NCBI GenBank assembly: GCA_963580285.1
Contig: OY757014.1
Location: 100,504,072-100,568,071, forward strand
Origin: Lucinisca nassula
Taxonomy: Eukaryota > Mollusca > Bivalvia > Lucinida > Lucinidae
Direction of reading: 5' to 3'
Length of the DNA: 64,000 nt
Positions 1 to 10,111 of this stretch are shown piece by piece. The first letter of the stretch is position 1; every line of letters starts with the position of its first letter. A program made the translations under genes and the position numbers. The notes below the pieces were generated by a model, which was not told the DNA's origin, ran no database searches, and saw only the letters and a program-made list of their open reading frames with translations.

Positions 1-133
1 ACAAAATATAACTCCTCTAGTCTTTATTCACATTTTGGTTCTGTATCTGTCCCATGTTTTAGTTTTTAATAGTTCATTTCTGAATTCACTGGGTTCCTGC
101 TGTTTTCAGTCCTATTTCATATTATTCCTCAGT

Positions 134-2050
134 TCATTTCTTTTTCTGTTGAGTATCTTGTATTGTGTTTTCCGTATAACTCCTTGCCAAAACAGATTTC
201 ACCCTATACGTCTCCTCATTTTCCTTCTCCTCCTGTCTCCTTCTGTCGGTCCTCTCCTTCCTCTCTGCGTCTCTTTTCCTCTCCTCTCGCCGCCTGTCTT
301 CTCTTTCTTTTCGTCTCTCCTCTTCCTCCTGTCTCCTCTCCCAGTTTATTCTTCTTTCCTCCCTCCGTCTGTCTTCCTTCTCCTTGTCTTCTGTTGCCCT
401 TTGCAGCCTGTGTACCGCGTCAGATAGCTTGCTGACTGCCACTGTGTTTTCTGTCAGAGCCTTTTGTATCTTGCCCATCACAGTGTTGTTCTGCTGCACT
501 GCATCTCTCACGCTTCTCATGATGTCGACCAGGCTGTTAACTGCGACCCTGTCAACAGAAAACCCTTCTGCGCTCGGCCCTTGAGACTCACTCGACTGCT
601 GGATGGAACTGGTCAGGGATCGCTTAGGCTGTGGTGGTAGTGGGTCTTCCTCGCTTACTCTCCTTTTCTGTGGGGTGTTAAGGAAAAGATGTTCCTCCTC
701 TTCCTGGTCTCCCAAAAGTTGCCCCGTTATATCTTCCACCTGGTCGCCAATATGGTTAGCAGCAGTCCGCGCCCTCTGGCTTTCTGTCTCGTTGCAGCGT
801 TGAGCCACCTCCTCTGCATCTGGCGTATTGAGGACTGAACAAGACTGTCCGCTCTTGGCCATCTTGCAAGTCAGGTCAAGTGGGCTTGGGGAGCTCTGTG
901 TCATCACTGATGGAAACTGCGTGACTCCGGTGGTGTATACTGGCTCAGGGAGAAAGGAGGCCGACTGTGATGCTCCAGTTGATACAAGACTTGTCAGGCT
1001 GTGGTCCGGTCTTGGAGTAGATAGAACAGTGGTTGTGGAAGACCCGCTTACTACTCTCCTGACATCACTGACACCTTGGATTCCACTCTCAACTGCCATG
1101 GCAACTTCGGCTGGCTCCCGGCTTTCACTGTATTCCAATGCTGGTGTAGAAGGTGTTTGAGTGACCAGCTGCCAACCTGGAGGTAGCTGTATAATGCTTG
1201 CAACCGTATTCGGCGTGTGTAATAGTCCTCCGTCACTCCCCGCATCCTGACTTGCAACAACTTGTTTCTCGCACGTCATAATCGGATCACCGTGAGTTAC
1301 TGGTCCCTGTAATTCAGGTAGAAATGGATGGCTGTCTGCCTGAAACACCGTCGCTCCACCCAGTCTCTCCCCACTCGGTTCTGCCACTAGCTGGTAACCA
1401 GGAACTTCCCGTAAAGGCTGAGATTCTGACTGAGTTACTACAGCACCAACACCTTGGACGTTGGTCGAAGCGACTCTTTGCACCTGCGGGCTACAGAATG
1501 ACAGTGTGTCGGCTCCGGAACACCTCTTGAAGACTCTCGGTGTCGACCCTTTCTCTGTCCTCATAACCTTGATCCAGTGTTGAATACTGTCCTCCGGCTC
1601 GAACCTGACATAGTCCAGTGGGCTAATGGTGTACGGCTTTGGGGACCTCATAAGAAAGCTCTTCCCAAAGTCCGTATATCCCTTCTTCATACAGAGGTCA
1701 ACGTGGGGTGTATAGCTGGTCGTGTGGTGGACGAGTTGCTCCCACTTCATACACTGGAAGCGGCACAGTCGGCAGGAGAAGGGCACCTCATCTGGCTTCA
1801 CATGGTTCTTGTAGATGTGCTCCTCCAGCTTCAGCTTCTCGTTGATCCAGGTCTCTCCCTTCTTGTAGTAGCACGCCAGACACTGGTACGCTCTCCCTCT
1901 TTTCTTTGCCTTCTCCCTCATCGCTTGTTCCTCCATACTCAGCTCAGTTGGTTCCATCATCTTTCTCTTCCTAAAATAGTCAGAATGAAAAAACATTTTG
2001 ATTATGAATGCCCGTACTTGACCGTCTTTAGGGAGCCCTCTAGATTCCAT
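134..2050 (-). CDS. Accessory ORF3 of gypsy element 1: zinc-finger / coiled-coil protein
   Basis: This 638-codon ORF follows pol of the minus-strand gypsy element, where some retroelements carry env. I do not recognise a named family. Residues about 55-130 hold Cys/His-rich sequence resembling two imperfect C2H2 fingers (CLAC with a distal HIYKNH; CRLC followed by His residues). The middle is Ser/Thr/Gln/Pro-rich and low in complexity. The last 70 residues are extremely rich in Arg, Glu and Lys (EDRRREERR-type runs) and should form a long charged coiled coil. There is no signal peptide or membrane segment, so it is not an envelope protein. The ORF starts at ATG 2050, but a 3' splice-site-like CTATTTTAG|G lies at about 1971/1970, ten bases before ATG 1960. 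The natural start may therefore be residue 31 of a spliced subgenomic message. Nucleic-acid binding is inferred only from the Cys/His pattern. Confidence 0.65.
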   Translation of the reverse strand: MESRGLPKDGQVRAFIIKMFFHSDYFRKRKMMEPTELSMEEQAMREKAKKRGRAYQCLACYYKKGETWINEKLKLEEHIYKNHVKPDEVPFSCRLCRFQCMKWEQLVHHTTSYTPHVDLCMKKGYTDFGKSFLMRSPKPYTISPLDYVRFEPEDSIQHWIKVMRTEKGSTPRVFKRCSGADTLSFCSPQVQRVASTNVQGVGAVVTQSESQPLREVPGYQLVAEPSGERLGGATVFQADSHPFLPELQGPVTHGDPIMTCEKQVVASQDAGSDGGLLHTPNTVASIIQLPPGWQLVTQTPSTPALEYSESREPAEVAMAVESGIQGVSDVRRVVSGSSTTTVLSTPRPDHSLTSLVSTGASQSASFLPEPVYTTGVTQFPSVMTQSSPSPLDLTCKMAKSGQSCSVLNTPDAEEVAQRCNETESQRARTAANHIGDQVEDITGQLLGDQEEEEHLFLNTPQKRRVSEEDPLPPQPKRSLTSSIQQSSESQGPSAEGFSVDRVAVNSLVDIMRSVRDAVQQNNTVMGKIQKALTENTVAVSKLSDAVHRLQRATEDKEKEDRRREERRINWERRQEEEERRKEREDRRREERKRDAERKERTDRRRQEEKENEETYRVKSVLARSYTENTIQDTQQKKK

Positions 2051-2645
2051 AGTTTCTGATGCGTCGTATCATACTACGCGCTATACGTCGCAAAAGCTGA
2101 TAATCGCCGTTACATTCGCATCCAGTGATGTCGTTTTCTAACGCACTGTTTCATTTTACTCGAACTTCTCCCGCCTCGGTACCTAGTCTTTTGGAAAAAT
2201 ACCCGTTCGTAGCTCTTATCTCCGATTAAAGCACCAAACTAAAAATCGCTTAACTCATATGGCCCGTACTGGTTCTTTCGCAAACTATCGTCGACATGAC
2301 GATTTCTCGACTCCCATTCTGTTTTCCAGCTGGCATCTCCGTTCTGCGTTAGACATCCTTCTTTTTATCTCATTGTCTTCAGTGCACTCTCCTATAGATC
2401 TAGATCTCCCTTCAACTTCAACATCCATTCTTTCCCTTCTGACTAATATTCTAATGATAAATTCCAGCCATTTTATTCTACATTTCCCCTCGGTCGATAC
2501 ATGGCTAAACCCTTAATATTATTTTCCTTCACTACTATGTTAAAAACCACCCCCTCAAAAAAAAAATGTTGATTCCGTTTAGAATCAACCCCCCTGTTGT
2601 CCATGATATGCTGACCAAGCGCATATCATTGACCTCCCCCTCTGT
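2051..2645. other. Pol-ORF3 spacer of gypsy element 1
   Basis: AT-rich spacer between the pol stop and ORF3 of the same element. It contains a short A-run near 2555-2570. I see no supported ORF. Its length is comparable to the 429-bp spacer at the same place in gypsy element 2. Confidence 0.5.
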
Positions 2646-5600
2646 TTACTGTTTAGAATTGTGGTGGGAAGAAAGCTTGCGCCTCGCTTTCAGTACCCAC
2701 CTTGGGGTGTTGACACCTACATACGGCTTCAGTTTATTGTGGTGGACTGGCTTCTCAGTACCTAATGCATCCACTTGTAGAACGAAATCAAGCTCGGAAA
2801 GTTTCCTTTTGATGAGGAAAGGTCCTTCGAAGATGAACTCGAGCTTCGGTGACACACCAGGTTTCCTTGTCTCCATAAGACACCATACCACATCTCCCTC
2901 ATTATATCTATTGAAGGCAACTTTGGTGTCATAAATCTCCTTGCTTCTTTTGGCTGAAGAGGACAAATGTTTACGTGCTACCTCATGTGCATGCTGTATC
3001 TTTGCTCTAAGGATATCTACAAAGTCGCCGTACGTGGTGATGTCTTCCCCATTATAGGCGTTGGTGGAACCAAGGTTCGGGGTCAACTTGGTGGATTCGT
3101 TCGGGGTAGCCCTGTATGCGCCAGCCAAACAGCCAAGGTGTAAGTCCCACTCCCTCTGCTCTCCGCATAAATATGCCTTTACCATGCGCAGTAGGGTGCG
3201 GTTAAACCGCTCTGCTTGTCCATTGCCTTGAGGATTCCTTACACTAGTCCTTGTCTTTCTTATTTCCAGCATCCTACATAACTCTTTAAAAACCCTACTC
3301 TCATATGTTCTGCCCTGGTCACTATGGATTGATAAAGGACATCCCCATCTAGAAACTACCTCATTCAATAATTTTACAGCACACACTTCAGCTGTCATAT
3401 CACTAACCGGTATTATTTCGATGTTTTTCGTAAAATGGTCTGTGAACAAAAGGATGTATCTATGACCTCTGTCTGTCACAGGTAATGGTCCTAGGTAATC
3501 AGTGGCGACACAATCACCAGGCGCTCCTACTCGAAGACTTCCCATTGGCGCACGAGGTATCTTTGCAGGCTTTTTATCTGCCGCACAAATGTCACATCTT
3601 TGAATGTACAAGCCTACGTCGTCCTTTAGGGCATACCAGTAATACCGCTGGATGATCTTCTCCTTTGTTTTCTTACAACCCAAGTGCCCTGACACAAGAG
3701 AGTCATGCATTTGGTAAAGGACTTCTTTCTTCATTGGTGAGGGTACAATGAACTGAAGATACTCGCCCGTTCCGTCTCTTTTTAGAAATTTCTTAAATAG
3801 AATACCATCATGAATCACGAGTGAGTCCCATAAGACCCAATAGTGTCTTGCCGCAGGACTACAAGTGACCATTTCTTGGCCACTGGGTCGGTTACCTGTT
3901 TTCTTTGCATCTAGAATGGGACTGATGTCTGGATCTTCCTTCTGGAGTTTTTGTAGGTCACTGGCTGATCTTGAACTAGACCAAGATGTTAAGACACTTA
4001 CATGACCTCTCTCTACAGAATCTTCTGCACCCAGAGACGATGGTCCAGGTCTGGGCTCTTCTTTAAGACACTTCACTTCTGCTATATTACCTTTGTTGTC
4101 TTCTGTAACCTCTGCCTGAGCCTGTGTTGCCATCAGTTCTTTGTACACGTGTTCATGCATCATGTCTTGAGCTCTATTTACACACTTTTTACATGGACCA
4201 CACTTTAAAGGTTCTAAAGTGTCTTGAAATGGGCAATCGCATGCTCTAGGGTCCTCACAACGAGAGAGTGCATCGCAGTGCAGCTGTTTCTTACCTTGTC
4301 TGTACTGTATCGCAAAATCATACTGGCTTAGCACCTCTATCCATCTTGCTATCTTACCTCTGGGTTCTTTTAGCCTGAAAAGCCATACTAAGCTCTGGTG
4401 ATCACTTCGTACAAGGAATCTTCTGCCTAGCAGATATTGTCGGAAATATTCAATGAAATACCTCACTGCAAGAAGCTCCTTCTCCGTTATGCAATAGTTC
4501 GATTCTGCTTTGTTTAAAGCCCTGCTTGCATATGCAATGACCTTCTCTTTGTCATCCTGTACCTGGTGAAGCACAGCGCCGATTCCCACGTCTGATGCGT
4601 CTACGTCAAGTACAAACTCACCTGCCTCGTTCAGAGGATAGCCCATTATGTCCGAGCTAATGAGTGCCTTCTTTAATGCGCTGAATGCTTCTTCACATGC
4701 CGCATCCCAGTTAAACCGCTTTCCCTTCTTTGTCAGTTCAACCATAGGCCTTACCATGGTGGCAAAGTCTCTGATGTAGCGCCTATAGTAGGAACCCATA
4801 GCTACAAATTGTCTTACCTGTTTGGCAGTTCTTGGCTTGGGCCAGTCGACAATCTTAGCGATATTAACGGGGCTTGGTTTAACACCTTGGCCAGAGACGA
4901 CATGACCAAGAAACACAACTTCTTTCTGGAGCATGTGACTTTTACCAGGTTTCAGTTTTAGACCTGCTTCTTTGATTCTGCTTAGCACCTCCTCAACTCT
5001 TTGTATGTGTTGGTTGAAATCTTTTCCGAAGACAATAATGTCGTCGATATAAATCAGGCATGTCACCCATTGCAGACCCTGTAACGCCATTTCCATCGTC
5101 CTCTGAAAAGTCGAAGCCGAACTGTTGAGTCCTTGTGGCATCCTTGTCATTTCATAATGGCCATATTTACACACAAATGCTGTCTTTGGTATGTCTTCTT
5201 CCTTGACTGGAATTTGGAAATAGCCACTCAAGAGGTCAAAAGTACTGAACCGGGTTGAGCCTGCGGCCGCATCTAAGCAATCTTGGATTCTAGGCAGAGG
5301 AAACCCATCTGGCTTCACCAGTTCGTTCACACGTCTGTAGTCAACGCACGGACGCACGCCTCCGTCTTTCTTCGCTACTAAAACGATTGGGCTTGCCCAT
5401 GGTGAGGTGCTATCTCTTATCACTCCTTTCGCTTTGAGGTCTTCTATTGCCTTTTTCTCTGCTTTAGCATGCGCTAGAGGGACCCGTCTAGGAGGTTGTT
5501 TTACCGGGGCTGCGTTTCCAGTCGGGATTGAATGTTCTGTTAAGTGGGTCAATCCTATGTCCCACTCATCCTTAGAAAATGTTTCCTGAAACTGTGTCAG

Positions 5601-6617
5601 TAGATCAAATATTCTTTTCCTCTCATCTTCATTTAACCCGTTGACTGTCCTGTTATATAGATCAGAGAGGTGGGCTGGTATCTGTGTTTGCTTGCCTTTT
5701 ACCGCTGCTCGGGCTACATGTGATAAAGTGTTGCTCTTGTCGCATGAATCTTTACTTACAAATATCAGACGCCTCACCATATGGTTATTGTTCACTTCCT
5801 CAGTGTTTTCTTCTGACAATATAATCTTCGGAGATCCCTTTATCGGCTCTGCTTGGCCCACTACAGCGTCTTGTTTTATTGAAATTGCTGTGGTAAACGG
5901 GTTTAACAGCCTTATCTTACTGGTACATGCTCTGTTTATATTAACGAGTGATGGGGCCATCTGTAAGGGATATGTTTCTTTGAAATGTTCTGTCGGTTCT
6001 ATTATATAGTCTTGCTCAGACGAAAAGTCGTCATATTCATGTCTTTCTATAAAAACGTCAACTACAGCCTCACTTTGGGCGGGTATCACAAAGTGATCAG
6101 CTGCAGTAACTTTACGTGCACGATTCTGCAAACCTACTTGGATAATAGGTACCTCTTGATTTCCAACTTTAAGCACTCCTCTGCTCATCAGTAGGTCTGT
6201 AGGGCCGTCTTCTGCGTTTTGCAGGACATCAACACCGAGAAGGCCATCATCGTCTATCTCGGCGACAATCGCATCAACCTGCCTACGAACGGGACCTAGC
6301 TGAATCTCAAATTTACCTTGTCCCATTTCATTTATGGTAGTGCCCCCTGCGGCCATCAATCTTGATGACTTACCTAGCACCGGCTTATCTTCAGGTCTCA
6401 TAGCATCAAAAACTCTCTTAGAAAGAACCGTCTTAGAAGCTCCTGTGTCTGTTGTAAACAATACAGGATAGCCCTCCACTGATCCTCTTATGTACACACC
6501 ATCTGGAAGTTTTCTTACATGTTTGATAGACTTTACAATTTCATCTATTTTATGTTTATTTTGGCCGTTAGTGTCTAAACAGGCTTCCCTGTGGCCACCA
6601 GAGATAGCCTTTTCTAG
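2646..6617 (-). CDS. pol: Gypsy element 1 Pol polyprotein (PR-RT-RNaseH-IN), read by -1 frameshift
   Basis: Intact Ty3/gypsy Pol, mapped in the order protease, reverse transcriptase, RNase H, integrase, which is the Metaviridae order. Numbering from the GTG at 6497: protease DTGA near 17; RT with CVDYRR, MPQGLNSS and YIDD (about 482); RNase H DVDAS (about 630); a Cys-rich linker (CGPCKKC); integrase H2C2 zinc finger (about 926-966); and the catalytic triad in TDYLG, HSDQG and QAERF, with 35 residues between the second Asp and the Glu. A GPF/chromodomain-free tail ends the protein. The frame has no ATG at its head and stays open upstream to the gag end, so it is most likely made as Gag-Pol by -1 slippage at 6617-6623. 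Pol copies the RNA genome and integrates the DNA. No internal stop is present. Confidence 0.95.
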   Translation of the reverse strand, partial: LEKAISGGHREACLDTNGQNKHKIDEIVKSIKHVRKLPDGVYIRGSVEGYPVLFTTDTGASKTVLSKRVFDAMRPEDKPVLGKSSRLMAAGGTTINEMGQGKFEIQLGPVRRQVDAIVAEIDDDGLLGVDVLQNAEDGPTDLLMSRGVLKVGNQEVPIIQVGLQNRARKVTAADHFVIPAQSEAVVDVFIERHEYDDFSSEQDYIIEPTEHFKETYPLQMAPSLVNINRACTSKIRLLNPFTTAISIKQDAVVGQAEPIKGSPKIILSEENTEEVNNNHMVRRLIFVSKDSCDKSNTLSHVARAAVKGKQTQIPAHLSDLYNRTVNGLNEDERKRIFDLLTQFQETFSKDEWDIGLTHLTEHSIPTGNAAPVKQPPRRVPLAHAKAEKKAIEDLKAKGVIRDSTSPWASPIVLVAKKDGGVRPCVDYRRVNELVKPDGFPLPRIQDCLDAAAGSTRFSTFDLLSGYFQIPVKEEDIPKTAFVCKYGHYEMTRMPQGLNSSASTFQRTMEMALQGLQWVTCLIYIDDIIVFGKDFNQHIQRVEEVLSRIKEAGLKLKPGKSHMLQKEVVFLGHVVSGQGVKPSPVNIAKIVDWPKPRTAKQVRQFVAMGSYYRRYIRDFATMVRPMVELTKKGKRFNWDAACEEAFSALKKALISSDIMGYPLNEAGEFVLDVDASDVGIGAVLHQVQDDKEKVIAYASRALNKAESNYCITEKELLAVRYFIEYFRQYLLGRRFLVRSDHQSLVWLFRLKEPRGKIARWIEVLSQYDFAIQYRQGKKQLHCDALSRCEDPRACDCPFQDTLEPLKCGPCKKCVNRAQDMMHEHVYKELMATQAQAEVTEDNKGNIAEVKCLKEEPRPGPSSLGAEDSVERGHVSVLTSWSSSRSASDLQKLQKEDPDISPILDAKKTGNRPSGQEMVTCSPAARHYWVLWDSLVIHDGILFKKFLKRDGTGEYLQFIVPSPMKKEVLYQMHDSLVSGHLGCKKTKEKIIQRYYWYALKDDVGLYIQRCDICAADKKPAKIPRAPMGSLRVGAPGDCVATDYLGPLPVTDRGHRYILLFTDHFTKNIEIIPVSDMTAEVCAVKLLNEVVSRWGCPLSIHSDQGRTYESRVFKELCRMLEIRKTRTSVRNPQGNGQAERFNRTLLRMVKAYLCGEQREWDLHLGCLAGAYRATPNESTKLTPNLGSTNAYNGEDITTYGDFVDILRAKIQHAHEVARKHLSSSAKRSKEIYDTKVAFNRYNEGDVVWCLMETRKPGVSPKLEFIFEGPFLIKRKLSELDFVLQVDALGTEKPVHHNKLKPYVGVNTPRWVLKARRKLSSHHNSKQ

Positions 6618-6623
6618 TTTAAA
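6581..6623 (-). promoter_or_regulatory. Programmed -1 ribosomal frameshift site
   Basis: The heptamer T TTA AAC (minus strand, 6623 to 6617) sits in the gag zero frame directly before the gag TAG (6616-6614). A -1 slip moves ribosomes into the open pol frame at CTA GAA. Six bases after the heptamer, AGGCT (6610-6606) can pair with AGCCT (6585-6581), and a smaller CTG/CAG helix fits inside the loop. UUUAAAC is one of the most efficient known slippery sequences. The stem is weak and any pseudoknot is unproven. Confidence 0.82.
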
Positions 6624-8488
6624 GGATTAGGATTTCTCTCCCCATTTCTTCCTGCTCTACCTTTGACGCCATTGTTACTCGGTCTCTGGTCTCGAAGTCT
6701 GGAAGGGCAGTTTCTCGATATATGGCCTTGCTCATGGCAGGCGTAGCACACGATATTACTGTTACCTGTTGAAAACGATCTTTCTTTCTGGCTTGACGGC
6801 GGCAATTGGTTCTTCTGTAGCTTTGCTACTTGATCAGCTAATGCTTTAATCATATCTTCCAATTTTGCTGAGGTTTCTGTCTGTGCACCTCCCTGTGCTG
6901 TACTGGGCTCTACTTTCGGTCCTGGCTTTGGGGGTTTCTTCTGGTTAATATCTCCCTTAGTGGGCAGCCGCATAGCGTACTCTAAATCTTCGCCTTCAAG
7001 GTGCTCTTCTCCACTGTCTTCACTGTCAATTTCTTCACTCATTCTACGAGCATACTTCTTAAATTTTCTATCTTTGTATGACTCTGCTACGCTTCTTCGC
7101 CTTGTTTGTATAAAATTCACGGCGTGATAAACGGCTTCATCAATATCGTCTGGTTCTTTGTGAAACTCTATTTCGAATCTAGCTTCACTATCCTTTAAGC
7201 CGTCCAGAAATCTTCGTACTAAGTCTTCTTGCCTTGTCTTGCTATCTCTTGATGTATAAGCTTTCGAGTATAGCCGTTTCAGCTCAGCTGCGTACTCTTC
7301 CACCGTTTCATGATTCTTTTGCACTCGCTGACTGAATTTTGCAGCAAATGTCTTCTGCGTCTCCACTGTTCTAAACCTCTTATTGAGCTCCTCAACTAGC
7401 TCTGTATAGTTTGAAATTGTCTCTTGTGTTAGCTGATTAAACACGAAGTCTCCAGCCCTGCCTTGTAGTCTTGGTAGCAAATTGTCAAGCTTAGCCTCAT
7501 TGCTCCAATTTCGCCTCTTGGCTACTGCCTCAAATCGGTTGATCCAGACTTTCCATTCTTCGCGACCATTAAATGGGGGTAACTTGACTTCATATGGTAA
7601 AGTGTTGTAAGGTGGACCTACCTGTTGGGATCTAAGATAATGTCTTCCCCTCGGGGCGTTATGCAAGGAGCTATTTTCAGTCCACTCATATTGCTGTGTA
7701 TTACTATTGCGATAAGGAAGAAAATTACAGTCTTGCCACTGACTTATCCCATTTTCTGGTACTCTGTTACTACTACCCTCAAAGTTGTCACGGTTTGGAG
7801 GAAATTGAGCATTATTAATCCCCCGTTCTTCTTGCCTTCCATACGCTCTGGGTAAGGCTAGCCTCGCATCTGTACCGGTAAGTGTGTTGTTATGGTTGAC
7901 ATTATAAGACATGGGAATGTTACTTGTGTCTTGTAACATTGATGTCAAATGATGGAGTGTGTTTGATATGCTTTCTTGTCTCTCGTTTGCTACTGCTTGT
8001 TGTTGTTGCATGCTTGAAACCACGTTACTCAGGTTTACAACAGTATCTCGCAAGTTACTGTTGGAAAAAACTGTGTTGGTATTTAATGTGCTACATGCTT
8101 GGGGTCTGTCATGAAAAGTGGACTGCTGCTGTACGCTAGGATCTGATCTGCTCTGATACAAACTAGTGTGGTTGTAAAAGTTAGTCATGTCAGGTGTGTG
8201 GTTCGTTGGCTGTGTGCTTTCAATAGATCTCAGTGTGTTATATGGCTGGTGTGGGGCCTGACTACTTGAGCTTTGCAACTGCACCAGTGCGGCTACTGCT
8301 GTTCTGTCATCAGCCAACATGCCCCCGCTCCCATTATTCTGATCAGAGAATGACTGTTGGTTGCTTCCAGTCGGATGTGCTGGACCTGACATTGCTAAAT
8401 TGGCTTGGTCGGTAAAAGCTACATGCTGCCTTTCCTCGTTCGTGTCTACAGAACCCGACGGCTCTGCACTTGTAGGACCCCCTTCCAT
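6614..8488 (-). CDS. gag: Gypsy element 1 Gag
   Basis: Capsid/nucleocapsid precursor of the minus-strand gypsy element. The open frame begins at a TTG (8518). The first ATG is at 8488, about 45 bases after the primer-binding site, and I take it as the start, giving about 624 residues. The N-terminal half is Ser/Asn/Gln-rich and looks disordered. A Retrotrans_gag-type helical core starts at LPPFNGREEWKVWINRFE and runs about 150 residues. Near the C-terminus is one CCHC zinc knuckle, CYACHEQGHISRNC (C-x2-C-x4-H-x4-C), followed by a basic tail. It ends at TAG 6614-6616, immediately after the slippery heptamer that leads into pol. It would assemble the particle and bind element RNA. Confidence 0.92.
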   Translation of the reverse strand: MEGGPTSAEPSGSVDTNEERQHVAFTDQANLAMSGPAHPTGSNQQSFSDQNNGSGGMLADDRTAVAALVQLQSSSSQAPHQPYNTLRSIESTQPTNHTPDMTNFYNHTSLYQSRSDPSVQQQSTFHDRPQACSTLNTNTVFSNSNLRDTVVNLSNVVSSMQQQQAVANERQESISNTLHHLTSMLQDTSNIPMSYNVNHNNTLTGTDARLALPRAYGRQEERGINNAQFPPNRDNFEGSSNRVPENGISQWQDCNFLPYRNSNTQQYEWTENSSLHNAPRGRHYLRSQQVGPPYNTLPYEVKLPPFNGREEWKVWINRFEAVAKRRNWSNEAKLDNLLPRLQGRAGDFVFNQLTQETISNYTELVEELNKRFRTVETQKTFAAKFSQRVQKNHETVEEYAAELKRLYSKAYTSRDSKTRQEDLVRRFLDGLKDSEARFEIEFHKEPDDIDEAVYHAVNFIQTRRRSVAESYKDRKFKKYARRMSEEIDSEDSGEEHLEGEDLEYAMRLPTKGDINQKKPPKPGPKVEPSTAQGGAQTETSAKLEDMIKALADQVAKLQKNQLPPSSQKERSFSTGNSNIVCYACHEQGHISRNCPSRLRDQRPSNNGVKGRAGRNGERNPNPLN

Positions 8489-8532
8489 GCTAGTCTGAGT
8501 TCGTATCACTGGATCCAATGTATTAATTGAAT

Positions 8533-8548
8533 CCCACCGCTGCCACCA
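8533..8548 (-). promoter_or_regulatory. Candidate primer-binding site of gypsy element 1
   Basis: On the minus strand, TGGTGGCAGCGGTGGG lies two to four bases after the proposed 5' LTR end (CCGTAACA). It begins with TGG, as expected for pairing with a tRNA CCA end. I cannot assign the tRNA without a search. Confidence 0.5.
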
Positions 8549-8550
8549 CT

Positions 8551-8784
8551 TGTGTTACGGGTCAGGGTAGAAAGGGGGGTTATGCGGGGTGATGTAGCTT
8601 CGCTGCTTCAGCAGTCACCTCTGTAGCGGCCGATGTCTTATATAACCGTCTGCTATGCCCAGGCAGTCACGGACAGTGCGCCGAGCTAACTGACCACTTG
8701 GGCCTAGTAGATTGTAAGACTCTAGCCTAGCGTTAGAGTCTTAATAAAGGGTGGACTTCCAACTAAAACGGGCTTGTGGGAACA
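8551..8784 (-). repeat. Candidate 5' LTR of gypsy element 1
   Basis: On the minus strand the segment starts TGTTCCCAC (8784) and ends CCGTAACA (8553), or ACACA at 8551, which gives TGTT...AACA ends. It contains a TATA-like TTATATAAG near 8638-8646. The partner 3' LTR would lie left of position 1, so the left boundary and length (about 232 bp) cannot be confirmed here. The LTR could be longer. Confidence 0.4.
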
Positions 8785-10110
8785 TGGTTAATTGTCTTAT
8801 CTATTTTCAGGATGGAAAGGACAAACGAAGACAATGTAATGCCAAACGTAATCTATTTTTAAATAAACTAAATAAAATGTATGAGCGTTGTTTTATATAT
8901 TATGCCCTGGGTAGATGACCAGAACTATGGATTATCAAATGAGGGCTCCCTTAGCAAAACATGTTAAACAACAAATGATCATTGACTAGGTAAAGTGGAT
9001 TATGGATCAGATTTATCTTTAAAAACAAATATTTTACATTGGCAAAAGACGTCACGAAATTGGTGACTAAAGTTACGAAAAAGCCTTTACTCAGCAATCA
9101 ATCGATATCTTAAAATAGAAAACTGTAAGTTTGCGGTCCGGTGCAATCTCCGGATTATAATGGAATTGTTTTATTTAACTCAAAACTCCTTTATATATAT
9201 AAATGAGATAAAACTAGGATTCCATGACAGTCATATTGAGAGCAAATGCTTTTAGCAACCGAATCTTTACATAAGAATAAGTTTAAACGGAAAAAAAACC
9301 TAAAAAGGCAAAAACACCTACGCAACGCAACGTAAGGATGTTTTCTCTTCAAAATGGAAGTCCCCGAACGGCTTTGCGGGCTTACTTATATACTTCCCAG
9401 CTACCCGCCACCCCGCAAACCCGCCGAGCGGTTAGTAGTGGGAAGAAATCCCGCAACGCCACGGGTGCGGGATCATGTGATCCCGCCGTAACCGTGACGA
9501 AGAACGTCAAAAGTACAGCGATCTGCGGGTTCGCCATTAGAAAAGTTCCGTAAGAACCGCAGGGTCGACTCGTAAATACAGCGAAAACTCGACTATTATG
9601 AATGAAACCGATAATAAAACACATATCAGAATCCACGTGAATGAATAAGCTATCCGACTGTCATAGTCTCCTTACTTTTCTCAGAGGGCAAATATGTAAA
9701 ACCTTGAGTTAAATGTGAAAGCCTTCGGTTTGACAGCTAAAAATATCTCTGATCTGGAGCGCGACAGACGATAAACAATATCCCATAATACCACTCTACA
9801 CGGTCAAGGTCGTAATCAATACACAAATCTGATGGAGGTAAACATGAAACTGAAATGCGGTGTAAAAGATACACTTTTTAGGAAATACTTCTAAATTATG
9901 GTTAACTGGCCGACAACAACAGTGCCAACATGTAAGGTAAGGCATAGACTTCCATGACAGACAACAGATTAGAACTGTCATACGTCAGGGAAGTAAAAAC
10001 AAACTTTAGAAATTTCTCCAAAACAAAGTAGTTTATTACACAGCAGGTACATGTGGGTCATTCATGTTCAGAGACCAGCAGTCTGAGACCTGGGGCATAT
10101 CAATATTTCT
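8785..10110. other. Intergenic, no gene recognised
   Basis: AT-rich noncoding sequence. A CpG- and GC-rich island at about 9340-9560 (runs of CCCGC and GCGGG) stands out from its surroundings. ORFs on both strands there are short and overlapping, with no recognisable domain. Nothing else is supported. Confidence 0.4.
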
Positions 10111-10111
10111 T

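Noticed and set aside
35..584. Plus-strand Leu/Ser/Pro-rich ORFs
   Set aside because: Antisense of the coiled-coil coding region of ORF3.
134..2050. Envelope gene of an errantivirus-type gypsy
   Set aside because: No signal peptide, cleavage site or membrane segment; Cys/His motifs and a charged coiled coil instead.
9338..9636. Overlapping ORFs on both strands in a GC-rich island
   Set aside because: Short, no domain, and explained by GC-rich composition.
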